Origin: Leptodontidium sp. MPI-SDFR-AT-0119
Lineage: Eukaryota > Ascomycota > Leotiomycetes > Helotiales > Leptodontidiaceae
Length of the DNA: 64,000 nt
Reading direction: 5' to 3'
Assembly (NCBI GenBank): GCA_020726505.1
Contig: JAHLEZ010000005.1
Span: 2,418,001-2,482,000 of the forward strand
Both the position numbers and the translations under genes were made by a program. The notes below the pieces were generated by a model. The model ran no database searches, was not told where the DNA came from, and saw only the letters and a program-made list of their open reading frames with translations. Of this stretch, positions 10,048 to 22,128 are shown in pieces (the first letter of the stretch is position 1; the number at the start of each line of letters is the position of its first letter).

Positions 10048-12436
10048 CTAATCTCTAAAAGCACCTGGCATCCGCTCCGTCGGGCAACCCTCTTCGCCAG
10101 AAAAATCAACGTCCTTCAAGTCCGAAGCAGCTTCCTCTAGCTGGTGGTGGTATTGGTAGGCAGGGAGGAAAGCCTCATCCTCAGCCTCATCCTCAAATAC
10201 CCACGCAACGCGAACTCCATCCTGGCATTCATCCGAGCAAACAATCTTGTATGGCAGCTCCTCACTGATCGACGTCGTTGTGTTGACGATCAAGGTTTTC
10301 TCGGCCAAATCTCCAGTAACTTTGGACGGCATAGCGATGTCGACAACCCTTCCAACACTAGTCCCTTTCAGGTTCCGGTTCCTGATGCTCCTCAACCTCC
10401 TCCTCCACGCTAAATCAACTTTCAACCATGACGAACCCTCCGCCATTCCACACCTCTCACATCTCAAAAACGCACTGCCAACCACCATCTCCTCCCCATT
10501 CACAAGTTCACAAACCTCCGTTAAAGAATCAACACTCCACCCCCCCGCCCTCAACACCCCACAACCCATGTCCAACTCCTCTCTCACAAACTCCCCCAAA
10601 TCAACACCTACCTCCCTCAAAACCCTCACCCATCCAAAGAACAACCCCGGCTGATACAGCGCCAGCTCCATCGGGGTCCCCGGCGGAATCCCCGAATACT
10701 GCCTCTTCCAAAACCGATGCAATTCTCTTCTCTCTGTCTTCTCCACAATCATCCTTGACGAAATACGATCCGTGACAAACAACTTCATGCCCAGCGCTCG
10801 ATGCACCGCTGAATTCTCTTGGCTAACAGGAATCATCCCCTCTATCCTGCCGATCGTCCAGCGTAGGATCTCAGCATCGTAGAATAGTTGCATCATACCG
10901 AAGAGGATCTTGATCCAATTCTCGTCGTCTTGGGGTAGTAGGCTGAAGAGTTGTTTAAGTAAGATATGAGCGCCATTTTTGCGCTCGCTTAATTCCATGT
11001 TTATCATTCGCTGTGGTCGGTATGAGAGAAGGAGTTTGCCGACTGAGCCCCAGACTTCCAGGGAGTCGTGATCGTCGGGACTGTGTGTTTGGAAGACAGA
11101 GAGCATGGATTGTTTGAGGGCCACATCGATTGACTCGCTTTCTTGAATCGCGGCGATGGGTGGACTGGGATTGTAAGTAGCTGCTTAAGGTCAATGGGAC
11201 GGGGAACGCACCATTTCAGCTTCCAATCATAAACATGTGGATCAGCACCTTCCCTCAAGAGCAGTTCTGCAATCTCAGACTGTAGAGAATTTGCAGCGAC
11301 CTAAACACAGAATTAGCTACCATTTTACCAACATCCATCAAAATTATCGTGTAAAACTCACCCACAAAGGCGTCCTCCCCCACGGATCGCGATCTCTGAC
11401 AGACGCCTCCCCAAGCTCGATCAATGTCTGCACAGCATCTACATTCCCGTTCCTACAAAATTCAAAGATCGGTGAACTCTCCTTTACCGTATTGAATGGC
11501 TGCAGACTAAACTGCCAGCTGCTGGATCTTGTTTGCATCCAGAACCCGTAGGCGAGACCGAGGCGTTGGAGGAAGGGGGCGGGATAGAAGACGTAGTCGA
11601 AATGCTCTTCTTCTGTTGATCTCGAACCGCTTGGGAAGATTGCCGTGGTCTTTCTTGATCGGGTTCGTTTCTGAACTGTGAGGAAATGCCGGAATAAGTC
11701 TGTGTCCCGGATGGAGGTTGTTTCGTGCTTGATGGTTCTCTGGACAGTGAAGCTAGTGCTGGAACTGGATCGTGACCGGGTCTCCACGTTGATCTGAAGC
11801 GAGACACCATCTTTCGCTTCAGGTCCTTCGTTCGTGAGTAACTGCATAGTGCTCGAAAGTCGGTCTTGCTCAAGCAGTACGCTGCTGAAACCTTCCTGGG
11901 TAGATCGTCCGATATTTTCCTGGAATTCCAGCAAGAATTGTTTCTGACTCTGATGATAGGACTGAGATAGTCGTCTAAATGATTAGCATGATCTCTGTAA
12001 GCAAAAGAGTAACTTACATTAAAGAATTGATTTGCGCAATCTGCAACTGCGATTTCGCTCTCTCAATCTCCCCTCTCAAATCCCTAATCTCAGCTTCCCT
12101 TAACACAACCTTAACCCTCCCTCTAAATCTCCTCCCACGACTCTCAGACTCTAACTCTTTGCTCGGTCCCCGAATCTTCTCCTCAAGCCTTCCGACACAA
12201 ACTCTACACTTCTTCACAGCAATCTCAACAAACCTATCGCCACAACTCTCGTCAAGCAAACAAACTTGTTCCAAAAGCTCCCCTAAACTCTCCAAATCCT
12301 CAGACAGCTGCACAAGTCCACTCGGCGCATCCTGAACCGCTTTACAGAACAGCACCAGTTTATGTATCCCCTTCGCTAGCTCGATAGCAACGGACACTAC
12401 TGCAAAGACGCTTGAAGCTGCAGATAGCGGTTCCAT
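10048..12436 (-). CDS. Helo-like N-terminal domain / ankyrin protein (fungal STAND-related, no NACHT)
   Basis: Exons 12436-12018, 11974-11362, 11300-11212 and 11164-10048 join to 745 residues. Residues 1-140 (MEPLSAASSVFAVVSVAIEL onward) match the fungal N-terminal domain of STAND proteins, a Helo-like helical bundle, and end in a charged coiled-coil. The middle carries about two ankyrin-type repeats (IFEFCRNGNVDAVQTLIELG, then SEIAELLLREGADPHVYDWK). The last 370 residues are of no family I recognise and contain Cys pairs (RCERCG; VCSDEC). No Walker A motif is present, so a central NTPase is lacking. In fungi such N-domains act in incompatibility or immune-like death signalling; that role here is inference. 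The start was chosen at the Met beginning the conserved domain, 31 codons inside the open frame. Confidence 0.8.
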
Positions 12437-12904
12437 TGGTGGACGAATGAACAGTTGGAAAGAAGGGTAAATGGGAGAGCTGAGGGGGAAGTAGAGGAGC
12501 TGGGAGGGAAGCGCCTTGGGCGAGAACACTGCCTCGATTGAACCAACATCTTTGTTGTGACACTGCCCTGTTGCCTGACCTGACTCTGACCTGGGCGGTT
12601 GGAAAGGCCATGCAGGAGGCCGTGTTGGAGAGGCTCATTCGTCTCGCTTGAGCCCCTGTGTTTCTGTGCCACCAATGGTAGATAGCCTCAGCAGAGAACG
12701 AGTTTCAGAAGTCTTCGAACGAAACCATTGAAGCTTGGTGGTGAGATTATCGATGAGGCGAATAGGCTCTGTCGCTACTTCGGTGTCTCCGTACCACAGC
12801 AATAACTCTCACTTCAACATATCCTTCGGGAAACTGTTCATCTCGTAATTGGCAGCATACGGGGACTCACATGTATCGCCGAAAAATTGTTAGACAACGT
12901 AAAT
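12437..12904. other. Upstream region of the Helo-like/ankyrin gene and 3' flank of the kinase gene
   Basis: No supported gene lies here. The frames seen on both strands are short and overlapping. The left part is the promoter of the minus-strand Helo-like gene. Confidence 0.45.
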
Positions 12905-14313
12905 TCAACCTTTCGGTCTGCCTAACCCCTTCAACCTGAGATACACATCACAGCCCCATCCATATAAACTCTGAACAGCAATCCCCCCTCCAAAATACTC
13001 AGCATAGGCTCTTCCCAAAGGCAGACCATAGCCCAATCCGGCAATCGAACTTCCTTCCCCACCAGCCCCAGAAAGCGCATTCAATGCATCCATACTCCCA
13101 CCTCCAGGTAAATCATCGTCATCCGAGAACGTCGTGAATGAATACGACCAGATATCGGGCAGGACATCTGGACTTATTCCCCCTCCTCTGTCCCGGATTC
13201 GGATCGTGACTCCTGGTGCTGGATCTTCGAACGGTCGGATGGGTGGATTGTCGTCGAGTGCCCGGCTGATATCTCGCACTTGATTTGATGCCGTTGATCC
13301 TCCTCGTGGCGACTCTGGTTCTGCTGCAATCGTAATCACAATTGGCTCGTGAGACCTGCCCGACTCAACGGTAGCTCGGAAAGCATTCTTCAATAGTTCC
13401 GTGATGATGTACTCCAAATGTACCGGCACAAATGCAAATGTCGTCCCTGGTTCCCCATCAATGATCCATGTTGGCCTGACTCCATACTTCAATTCGCAGA
13501 TCTCCGAGACGAAGTTCCCACAAGAATTTATGATCGAAGCAGGTTGTAGAGCGGTATCAATGACCCCAATGTATGACGTTTCCGGATCCGCCTCTGGTGC
13601 CTTGACTTTCGGATCTTGGTGAGGCTGTGACGATAGATGCAATGCAATATGTTGTTCCGCTATCAGTCTCGTCCCAATCCTCGCCCGCAAATGCTCGTCC
13701 AGGAATCTAGTAACCTCATCTGGATTGATATATTTCCTACACTCCAGAAAACCCCTCGCAAGAGTTGGGATGGTATGCGAATGCGTCTCGACCAGATCCG
13801 AAAGCACACTCGTAAATCGGATCTCGTCTTCGAGACTGGAGATGGTCTTCGAATTGTACGGGAGCAGCGTCGATAGAGAGTGCAGGTAGTTATTGTAGAT
13901 TGTAGATATGTTCGGATTCGAGACTACGATGAATGGGAGATTGCGTAAGGCTTGGATTCGATGTGCCAGACGGATGGGGAGCAGGGAGAGGGTGAAGTTT
14001 GCGGATGAAAACAACGCGTCTTCAGAAAGCGGTGGCCGGCCCTGTCTGAAAGCTGGTCAGCACTGCCGATGAAGAGAGGTGAGGACAGTAATTACCTGAC
14101 TAAATCTGCAAGACTCAGAGTGTGCAATTGTTTGCTGGCAAGGCTGGCTACCTCGTCGTCGGCGATCGTAGTGGAGCTGGGTGGATGAGACCATTTGTGG
14201 GCAGAAGGAGATGGGTGACGCGAGGCAATGAAGGATTGCGCGAATGTCCTTGACTGGTATTGGGGTTTGAATTGTCCACTGCAAGACCGCAATGGTCTGG
14301 CAAAAGTCTTCAT
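12905..14313 (-). CDS. Mitochondrial PDK/BCKDK-family protein kinase
   Basis: Exons 14313-14096 and 14045-12905 join to 452 residues. The N-terminus (MKTFARPLRSCSGQFKPQYQ...) is rich in Arg and Ser with no acids, a good mitochondrial presequence. The GHKL ATPase core shows the N-box ELLKNAFRAT, G1 box IRDRGGGIS and G2 box GLGYGLPLGRAYAEYFGG. These kinases phosphorylate and switch off pyruvate dehydrogenase or branched-chain 2-oxoacid dehydrogenase in the matrix; the substrate cannot be told from sequence here. A second in-frame ATG at 14391 would add 26 residues (478 aa); I preferred the downstream start because it begins the presequence. The central insert (PRGGSTASNQVRDISRALDD) is typical of fungal members. 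Confidence 0.9.
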
Positions 14314-14687
14314 GGTGGCATTTGAGGTTGGGTTGAGTAGTAGTCGGGCTGCGACGTTGTGTTGAGGAGATGCTGGAGGAAGATCAGCCACATCTAGCCT
14401 TGTGAGCTAAAACACCACCTCGGATTCCATACAACAAATAAATATCTAGATTGGGAAAGCAATATGCTATATTCTTCTTTACACTGTATGGGAATTATAG
14501 GATTCTTTGGCACATATTCCTTGTAGTTTTGGAGTGGGAGCGGTGGTTGAAAGAAGCAAGTGCTTGGATTATGGCTTGTCCTAAGCAACAAGAGCGCAAG
14601 CCATCTAGCAGTAATTCTCCTATTCTCTTATCAATCCGTCTCCCAGCCTCATGCTATATAGAACAAAGACCGAAACGTATAAATAGT
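14314..14687. other. Short intergenic region between kinase and inhibitor genes
   Basis: This is the promoter side of the minus-strand kinase gene and the 3' side of the inhibitor gene, which points the same way. The alternative kinase start at 14391 lies here. I see no further gene. Confidence 0.5.
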
Positions 14688-15074
14688 CTATTGGGTCGTA
14701 ACCTTGCCATCCAGCTCGGCAGACTCGATGTGTGGGCTATTGGCGAAAGTTGTGATGGTATCGGCAGGCATATCGACACTTGGGAACATGTCAGCGCTTA
14801 ATGTAGGAGGGATAGAGTAGAGATACTTACACGAAGCCTGGCATGATAGTGTAGGTGGATTCAATAACTCCTCCTTGCTCCTCAGCCAACTTCTTTGCTC
14901 TGATTGTTGTGTTAGAAAGATGTGTAGATAGTAGAAGGGGTTGCAAGCATACGGCGCAACGTCCTCCTTGGACTTGCAAACAATCTAGAGAGACAACATG
15001 AGCTTTTGAGATTCCATAGAGGAGTAATCCAGCTGGTGACAACTTACAATGTGTCTAACCTTCTGTCCTGGCAT
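14688..15074 (-). CDS. pbi2: Proteinase B inhibitor (Pbi2 type, inhibitor I9 family)
   Basis: Four small exons (15074-15048, 14984-14953, 14899-14831, 14778-14688) join to 72 residues, close to the 70-80 usual for the family. The product reads IVCKSKEDVAPAKKLAEEQG then GVIESTYTIMPGFVVDMPAD and ends SAELDGKVTTQ. This is the free-standing subtilisin propeptide fold. Such cytosolic proteins inhibit vacuolar subtilisin-like proteinase B and in yeast also help vacuole fusion. There is no signal peptide. With four coding pieces of 27-91 nt it is easily missed by gene finders, because no single frame exceeds 71 codons. The first intron junction gives two adjacent Ile codons, so a one-codon shift is possible. 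Confidence 0.9.
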
Positions 15075-15803
15075 TTTGAATAAGTCGACTTGAAGAAGTG
15101 ATGGGTAAAACGGGTATCTTGTGAAGTTTGAAGATGGATGTATGGTATTGTACAGATTGAAGGTATGTAGAGGAAGACGAGGAAGAAGTAGAGTATAAGA
15201 GAAACGAAGACAACTTGGAACAGGAAATAGAAGTCACTTTATAGCCCCAACCCAAACACCCCTCCCCCCACTCACGATGTACACAGCCATCCAGCTCTCC
15301 CCCCCCTCCATCTCTCCTCGACGTAGCACGACCGAGTCCAGGACCCCGCGACAGCCTAAAATACGTCATCTGCTGGCGACTCGCTGACACGCCGGCGCTT
15401 CATGCGACAATCCCTAGATGGGTTTGCATGCTACGCGCCTACGACGTACTATGCGTGTGGCACAGGCAAGATCCCGTTACAGAATCGTTCAGAAGCAGAG
15501 GAGCGATATCCAATACTTTCTTTAGCCTTTATGGGCCGCAACTTGAGGGTGTTCCGATGCACATGCAAGTCATGGTGAGCTGAGCTGAGCTGAAGCTGCT
15601 CTTGAAACTTGGGCCGCTCTGAGGCGAGGATATCCAGCAGAAGCTCGATTGCCGAGGTGGGATGCTGATAAGTCGATAAGAGTTAACGCTAGCCGCGATT
15701 GGCTTAGGGAGAACCTAAAAATGATCCCGCCAAAAATTAACAGTGAAAATCCATCTCGATGTCGAGGTGAAGCTATTCCCAGTAGCCAACGCCCTGATCA
15801 ACC
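15075..15803. promoter_or_regulatory. Divergent promoter region between pbi2 and bms1
   Basis: 729 bases separate two outward-pointing starts. A run of GAGCT pentamers occurs at about 15580-15596 (TGAGCTGAGCTGAGCTGAAG). A CT-rich block lies near 15255-15320 on the plus strand. No operator can be named. Confidence 0.5.
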
Positions 15804-18800
15804 ATGGAGGAACAGAACAACAGGGCGCACAGGCCGTCCAAGGAGAAGAAGAAGACGAAGCATGTTGGAGGTTTGTATCAACATCTCTGCTCAATCGACC
15901 TAGCTTATTCCTCGTAGATAAAAACCCCAAAGCTTTTGCCTATGCGAATCCAGGAAGATTGGCCAAATCTGCTGCTCGGTCGCATGATGTATGTTTGCTC
16001 TCCTACTTGCGAGTCTATATGCTGACCACATATAGTTGAAAGAGAAACGTCTCCACGTCCCTCAAATCGATCGAATTCCCGAAGAACCTCCACCACGACT
16101 TGTCGCAATTGTTGGTCCTCCAGGCGTAGGAAAGACAACCCTCCTCAAATCCCTCGTCAAACGATACGCCAAAGAAACCCTGTCCGATCCCCAAGGACCA
16201 ATTACCGTGGTGACATCGAAACGACAGCGTCTGACCTTCGTAGAATGTCCGAACGAACTCGAAGCTATGGTGGATATGTCCAAGGTGGCAGACATCGTCC
16301 TCCTGATGATCGATGGAAATTTTGGCTTCGAGATGGAGACCATGGAGTTTTTGAACATTTTGGCTTCCAGTGGTATGCCGGGAAATGTCTTTGGAATTCT
16401 TACACATCTAGATCTCTTCCGGAAACCACAGACCTTGAAGGATGCGAAAAAGCGGCTGAAGAACAGATTCTGGAGCGAGTTATATCAGGGCGCACATCTC
16501 TTTTACTTGTCGGGAGTCATCAATGGCCGATACCCTGACCGCGAGATTCACAACTTGTCAAGGTTTATTTCCGTCATGAAGAATCCAAGACCTCTGATCT
16601 GGCGGAATTCCCATCCATATACGATTATCGACAGCTTCCGAGACATCACACACCCAACCAAAATCGAGGAAGATGAGAAATGCGATCGAACTGTTGTTTT
16701 GTCGGGATACTTGCGGGGTACGAACTTTTCAGCACAAGGTCAAAGGGTACATATTCCTGGATTGGGGGATTACACGATCTCTTCGATGGAGGCCCTGCCA
16801 GATCCATGTCCAACACCGTATATGGATCGAGAGATGGCCAAAATCACCGGAAAGACTGGAAGGAGGCGACTTGACGAAAAGGAAAAGAAGCTGCACGCAC
16901 CCATGTCCGACAAGAGCGGACTGAAGATTGATGGAGATACAATTTACATCACTCGAGAGAAAGGCTTCAATTTCAACCAAGAGGATGACGAAGAGGATCG
17001 TGGGCAGGGAGAAGAATTGATGGTCCGACTGCAAAAGGAAAGGAAAACACTGGGAGAGACCGCTGATGGCTTGCAATTGTTTGGTGGTGGATCGTCAATT
17101 ATCAAGGATGACGAGGGAACAGGCCGAAAGGAACAACGGTCCGCTAGATTCGTTGACCGGGACGGCGAGTCGGATGATGAAAATGTGGATGATGAGGGAT
17201 TCGTCAGTGGCGAGGAGCTGGATTCTGGAGACGAGGCAGAAATTACAGAAGACAAGATGGGGAAAGCATTTCGAAAATCTGCGGACAAGACTGAGGGAGA
17301 AATTGCGTTTGCGGATTCCGATTCGGATTTGGGCTCGATTTCTGGCGAGGACGAACTGGATAGCGACGAGGATGAAGAAGACGAGGACGAGGACGAGGAC
17401 GGCGATGAAGAGTCGGACGAAGAAGGAGCTCTTAGGTGGAAGGGCAACATGCTACAGACTGCCATGACTCTCAACGGGACGAAGAAGGCTTTCCGAACTT
17501 CAGATCTTGCTAAGTTTATGTACAACGAGACATTTACTCCAGATCAGGTTCTGAGCAAGTGGCGTGGGGAAGCTGAAGAGGAAGAGGATATCGAAGATGA
17601 CTCTGACGATGAGGAAACTTTCTTCAAGAAATCTGGAAAAGAGAACTTGGACGAGAAACTCGAAGACCGGGCGATCCCTATTCTCGACTACGATGAACTG
17701 GAGCTGAAATGGACCACTGGAGATGCAGTCGAGGCTCTGAGACGGCGATTCGCTACTGCGGATCTTCTAAGCGAGCAGAAAGGAGACCAGAGTGGGAGTG
17801 ATGATGGCGATGGAGAGGATTCAGATGACGAAGGGGATGGCGAATTCCAGGATCTTGAAGCTGAGGAGGAAGAGAAGCCAGATGACCTCGAAGCGGAACG
17901 AGAGAAGAACGCCAAGAGGAAAGAAGAGCTAAAACTCCGATTCGAGGAGGAGGACCGGGAAGGCTTCAATAACGACAAAGCCATTGCACGGCGAGAAGGC
18001 GGGGAAGACGAGGAGTTCGGAGAGGATGATTGGTACGATGCTCAAAAAGCCCAGATTCAAAAACAGCTGGACATCAACAAATCCGAGTTTGAACTCTTGG
18101 ATGACAGCCAACGTGTGAATGTTGAAGGTTTCCGGGCTGGCATGTACGCCAAGATTGTTATCGAAAATGTTGCATCAGAGTTCGTGACGAGGTTCGATGC
18201 ACGAATGCCGATCATCGTTGGAGGACTGTCTCCAACAGAAGATCGATACGGGTTCGTTCAAGTCAGAATCAAGCGCCATAGATGGCACAAGAAGATTTTG
18301 AAGACGAACGATCCTCTCATTTTCTCCATGGGCTGGAGGAGATTCCAAACTATGCCTGTTTACAGCATATCCGATTCCCGAGTACGAAATCGTATGTTGA
18401 AGTACACACCCGAGCACATGCATTGCTTTGGGACTTTCTATGGCCCTCTAATTGCACCCAACACTGGATTTTCATGTTACCAGACTTTCTCGTCAAAGAA
18501 TCCAGGCTTCCGAATCGCAGCAACGGGAACAGTTCTCAACGTGGATGAAGCAACAGAAATCGTCAAAAAGTTGAAGCTTACCGGCACACCCTACAAGATC
18601 TTCAAGAATACCGCATTCATCAAAGACATGTTCACCACAGCGGTCGAGATTGCAAAGTTCGAAGGTGCATCTATCAAGACTGTGTCTGGAATTAGAGGAC
18701 AGATTAAGAAGGCCCTCAGCAAACCAGAAGGTCACTTCCGAGCTACATTCGAAGACAAGATCCTCATGAGCGACATTGTCTTCCTACGTGCTTGGTACCC

Positions 18801-19317
18801 TATCAAACCTCACCGCTTCTACAATCCCGTCACGAACCTCATCGGCTGGGAAGGCATGCGCTTAACTGGCGAAGTCCGCCGTGACCAGAACATCCCCACG
18901 CCACAGCAGAAGAATAGTTCATACAAGCCCGTCGAGCACGTAACTCGCCACTTCAACCCCCTCCGTGTCCCTCGCGCACTGGCAGCAGAACTCCCCTTCA
19001 AATCCCAGATCATCCAGACGAAGAAACAGGGGAAGCAGACGTACATGCAGAAACGTGCTGTGGTTGTTGGAGGCGAGGAGAAGAAGGCAAGAGATCTCAT
19101 GCAGAAAATCATGACATTGCGCAATGAGAAAGATGCGAAGAGGCGAGCGGCAAAAGAGGAGAAGAGGAAGGTGTATAGGAAGAAAGTTGAGGAGAATCAA
19201 GAGAAGCGGAATGAGAGGGAGAAAGCGGAGACGAAGGATTATTGGAAGAAGGAGGGTAAGAAGAGGAGAGCTGATACGGATGGTGCTAGTGGTGGAGGTG
19301 GGAAAAGGAGGAGATGA
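15804..19317 (+). CDS. bms1: Ribosome biogenesis GTPase Bms1
   Basis: Exons 15804-15870, 15918-15988 and 16036-19317 join to 1139 residues (yeast Bms1 is about 1180). The N-terminus MEEQNNRAHRPSKEKKKTKH is the basic leader seen in Bms1. It is followed by NPKAFAYANPGRLAKSAARSHD, the LHVPQIDRIPEEPPP linker and a P-loop GPPGVGKTT at about 73-81. The AARP2CN and C-terminal RIBIOP_C/DUF663 regions are recognisable (for example RWHKKILKTNDPLIFSMGWR). A long acidic region (about residues 410-660) and a Lys/Arg-rich tail with coiled-coil tendency are normal for the family. Bms1 acts in the nucleolus within the SSU processome in 18S rRNA maturation. The first two exons are short and code only 46 residues; the third is one continuous frame. 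Confidence 0.97.
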
Positions 19318-19786
19318 TTTCTGTACAGTGGTGTTTTGGAGCTGCTTGTAGACATAGGAGAGCATGGAGTTAATGATACATGTTGGTTCTTCATGTGCAT
19401 TTCGTGATTGGACTCCCATTCGCGTGGCATTGAAAAAAGGGAAGCGGAACGGGAGCGGCCACCCGCTTCCCCCTGAAAGCCGACCAGATATTTTCCAACA
19501 ACTGAGAATCAGTCTCACGACTAATCATTCCGGCACAACCCCATAGAGTCAATAAGCAAGCGAACTCAATATTCCCACTCCCTTCAGCCTTGTCTCCGCA
19601 CTCGGCTGTTCGCTAGCCTCGGTAATTTTGCATCGCGGGGGCGATCAACCCAAACGTCATGTCTTTGAACGGATACCCGTCGCCGTCTATGAAGAGTAGC
19701 AATGAGTTGAAATACCTCTCCATTCGTCTCTAGACACCAATTCTTTCTTGCAACAAATTCAATTGATTTCAAACCTTACCGTCAAA
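19318..19786. other. Intergenic region between bms1 and the dehydrogenase-like gene
   Basis: Both genes read rightward, so this holds the bms1 3' end and the promoter of the next gene. There is no supported gene. The right 60 bases are CT/AAT-rich, like a leader. Confidence 0.5.
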
Positions 19787-21010
19787 ATGCCAAAAGCAAT
19801 TGTAATGCAACATATCGAGGGGAAACCTGGAAAGGTTTACTACCCGTGAGAACTCCCACCACCACAACCGCCCTCTATCTCCATCTGTATACAGCTTCAA
19901 ATATCTAACACAGTTTTCTCAACTCGCAGCCTCCTACTCAAAGACGTCCCCTCCCCCACCCCCGGCCCTCACGATCTCACAATCCAGATCCACGCCGCCG
20001 CTCTCAACCACCGCGACTTCTTCCTCCGACAAGCCCTCTACCCCTCCCCCTCCTTCGACGTCCCCCTCCTCGCAGACGGCTACGGCGTCGTAACATCCGT
20101 CGGCACCTCAGCATCCAAATCCTGGCTCGGCAAGAAAGTCATCCTCACCCCCGGCCGCGGGTGGAAAGATAGTCCAGACGGCCCTGAAGCACCGACCGGC
20201 TACTCGATCCTAGGCGGCACGAAGACCATCCCCCTCGGCACCCTACAAGAGGTTATCTGCGTACACGAAGATGAAGTCGAGGAGGCGCCCGCGCATCTCA
20301 ATGCTGCGGAGTCCGCTGCCCTGCCTTTGACGGGTCTGACGGGCTGGAGGGCTTTTGTGAGTAAGAGTGGGAATGCGGAGAAAGGAAGGAATATCCTCAT
20401 CACGGGCATTGGAGGTGGAGTTGCTTTGAATGTCCTACAGTTCGTGGTTGCGATGGGTGCGAATGCGTATGTGACTAGTGGGACACAGGAGAAGATCGAT
20501 AAGGCGAAGGGGATGGGTGCGAAGGGCGGTGTTAGTTATAAGACGGAGGGGTGGGATAAGGAGTTGAAGAAGCAACTTCCGAAGGATAGGCCGTTCATTG
20601 ATGCAATCATCGATGGTGCAGGTGGAGATGTTATCGCGAAGGGATCGAGGCTGTTGAAGGTATGCTATTATTCTGGGTGGTTGAAGTAAAGTCTTACTTA
20701 AAAATTACAGGCCGGTGGTGTGGTCGTTCAATACGGCATGACCGTCTCCCCCAAAATGGACTGGTCTATGAACGCCGTTCTCAAGAACCTCGAACTTCGC
20801 GGCTCGACCATGGGATCCAGGAAAGAGTTCAAAGAAATGGTGGCTTTTGTCAACGACAAGAAGATCAAGCCTATTGTCTCGAGAACGGTTAAGGGGATTG
20901 ATAATCTGAAAGATATCAACGGGTTATTTGATGATATCAAGAATGGCTCGCAGTTTGGGAAGTTGGTTATTGAACTTGTTCCTGATGAGAATGGAGGGAG
21001 TAAGTTGTAG
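19787..21010 (+). CDS. Zinc-binding dehydrogenase / quinone oxidoreductase-like MDR protein
   Basis: Exons 19787-19845, 19930-20659 and 20711-21010 join to 362 residues. The GroES-like N-domain begins MPKAIVMQHIEGKPGKVYYP and contains AALNHRDFFLRQALYPS and LLADGYGVV. The Rossmann domain follows, with ILITGIGGGVALNVLQFVVA as the NAD(P)-binding glycine motif and DAIIDGAGG. Cys ligands for structural zinc are absent, so it belongs to the zinc-free quinone-oxidoreductase-like branch of the medium-chain superfamily. The likely reaction is NADPH-dependent reduction of a C=C or quinone, with substrate unknown. Strong C/T bias in exon 2 codons (CCC, CTC, GTC) suggests good expression. Confidence 0.88.
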
Positions 21011-22128
21011 AGTATAAATGTCATGCTGCTCTACTTCGGATTCAATCCTGCTGGTTTGGTAAGTGTGTGGAGTGCTTGACTTTTGGTTCCCTGTCTCCCG
21101 TGGTTCGCTCTTTTTGGCGCTCCCATTCAACCCGTTAACAATCACCAGGAGCTGGCTGAAGGCAACGAACGGTCTAGGTTCTTGCGTCTAGTAAATGTAC
21201 TCCCTACTTTCTTAAGCTTTTCCTTGAAAAGGGAGCGAGTAAGTTGACAGTTACGAATTTCAAGGCACAATTTTCTCTTCTTTCTTTCCTTCTTTTTGAG
21301 AAATACCAGCTTCTTAGACGGTGAGTGTTAGCTGTGGAGTTGTTGATTTCTGGTGCCATCGCTTCCGAAGCCGGCCTTGCCCCTTACGCCTTACCCATCG
21401 AAAATCAACACTAACAATCACAACGTCACTCATAGGGCGAGGGGAGGCTCACAGCATCGCAAAAAGAAAAATCTTCTAATCCAAGCTAGTCGGTCATTTT
21501 ATTCTTCTTTTTTTTTGTAACATACCATCTTTGAACGGTGCAAAATAGTTTCCCTAATCCACAGCGCGGCATTCATACTGGTCATGCCCATGTTAGTCCA
21601 GTTCCAAGCCGGCATATCATAGCCGAAGATCCTCACCACCCTGAGCTAACAACTCAACAGCGCTGCCCAAAGGATCAAAAAAATAGAAACCGGCCAAGAC
21701 ACTAAACCGTCCATGGAATACCCTCCCCTTCCCAGCTGAACGATGGATCTGACGATAAGTTAAAAACGACGTCATCCCTTCTATTCTCACCAATACCGTT
21801 GAATCTTTCCATCATGCCCCGCATTCCCAAGCCTGCGCCTCGAGTCACACGTACGGTACCGAGGAGGATTTGATTCACATGGAGCACACCACCAATATTC
21901 ACATAAAGGGATGGGATGCTACGTGTCAATCACCCCCTTTCCTTTTCTTCCTTTCTTCCTTGATTCAAGCCTTATTTCGAGGATTTTCTGTGCACTTCTT
22001 CCTCCGACTTTAAAAGAACTCCCAGCCTCTCTTTCTCAGCCTCAAGATCTACACTTTAAGATCAACAAACCATATCCAATCATAATCATCCATACAGACA
22101 AACAGTTACACAACCACAGTCTTTCAAA
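21011..22128. other. 1.1-kb upstream region of the MARVEL gene
   Basis: No supported gene. The region contains T-rich tracts (about 21505-21520) and CT-rich sequence from about 21935 to the MARVEL start, typical of a fungal promoter and leader. Confidence 0.5.

Noticed and set aside
10247..10775. Plus-strand Pro/Thr-rich frames
   Set aside because: Antisense shadows of the last exon of the Helo-like/ankyrin gene.
16944..17525. 193-codon Ser-rich minus-strand frame
   Set aside because: It is the antisense of the acidic Glu/Asp region of bms1; Ser codons are the mirror of GAG/GAC runs.
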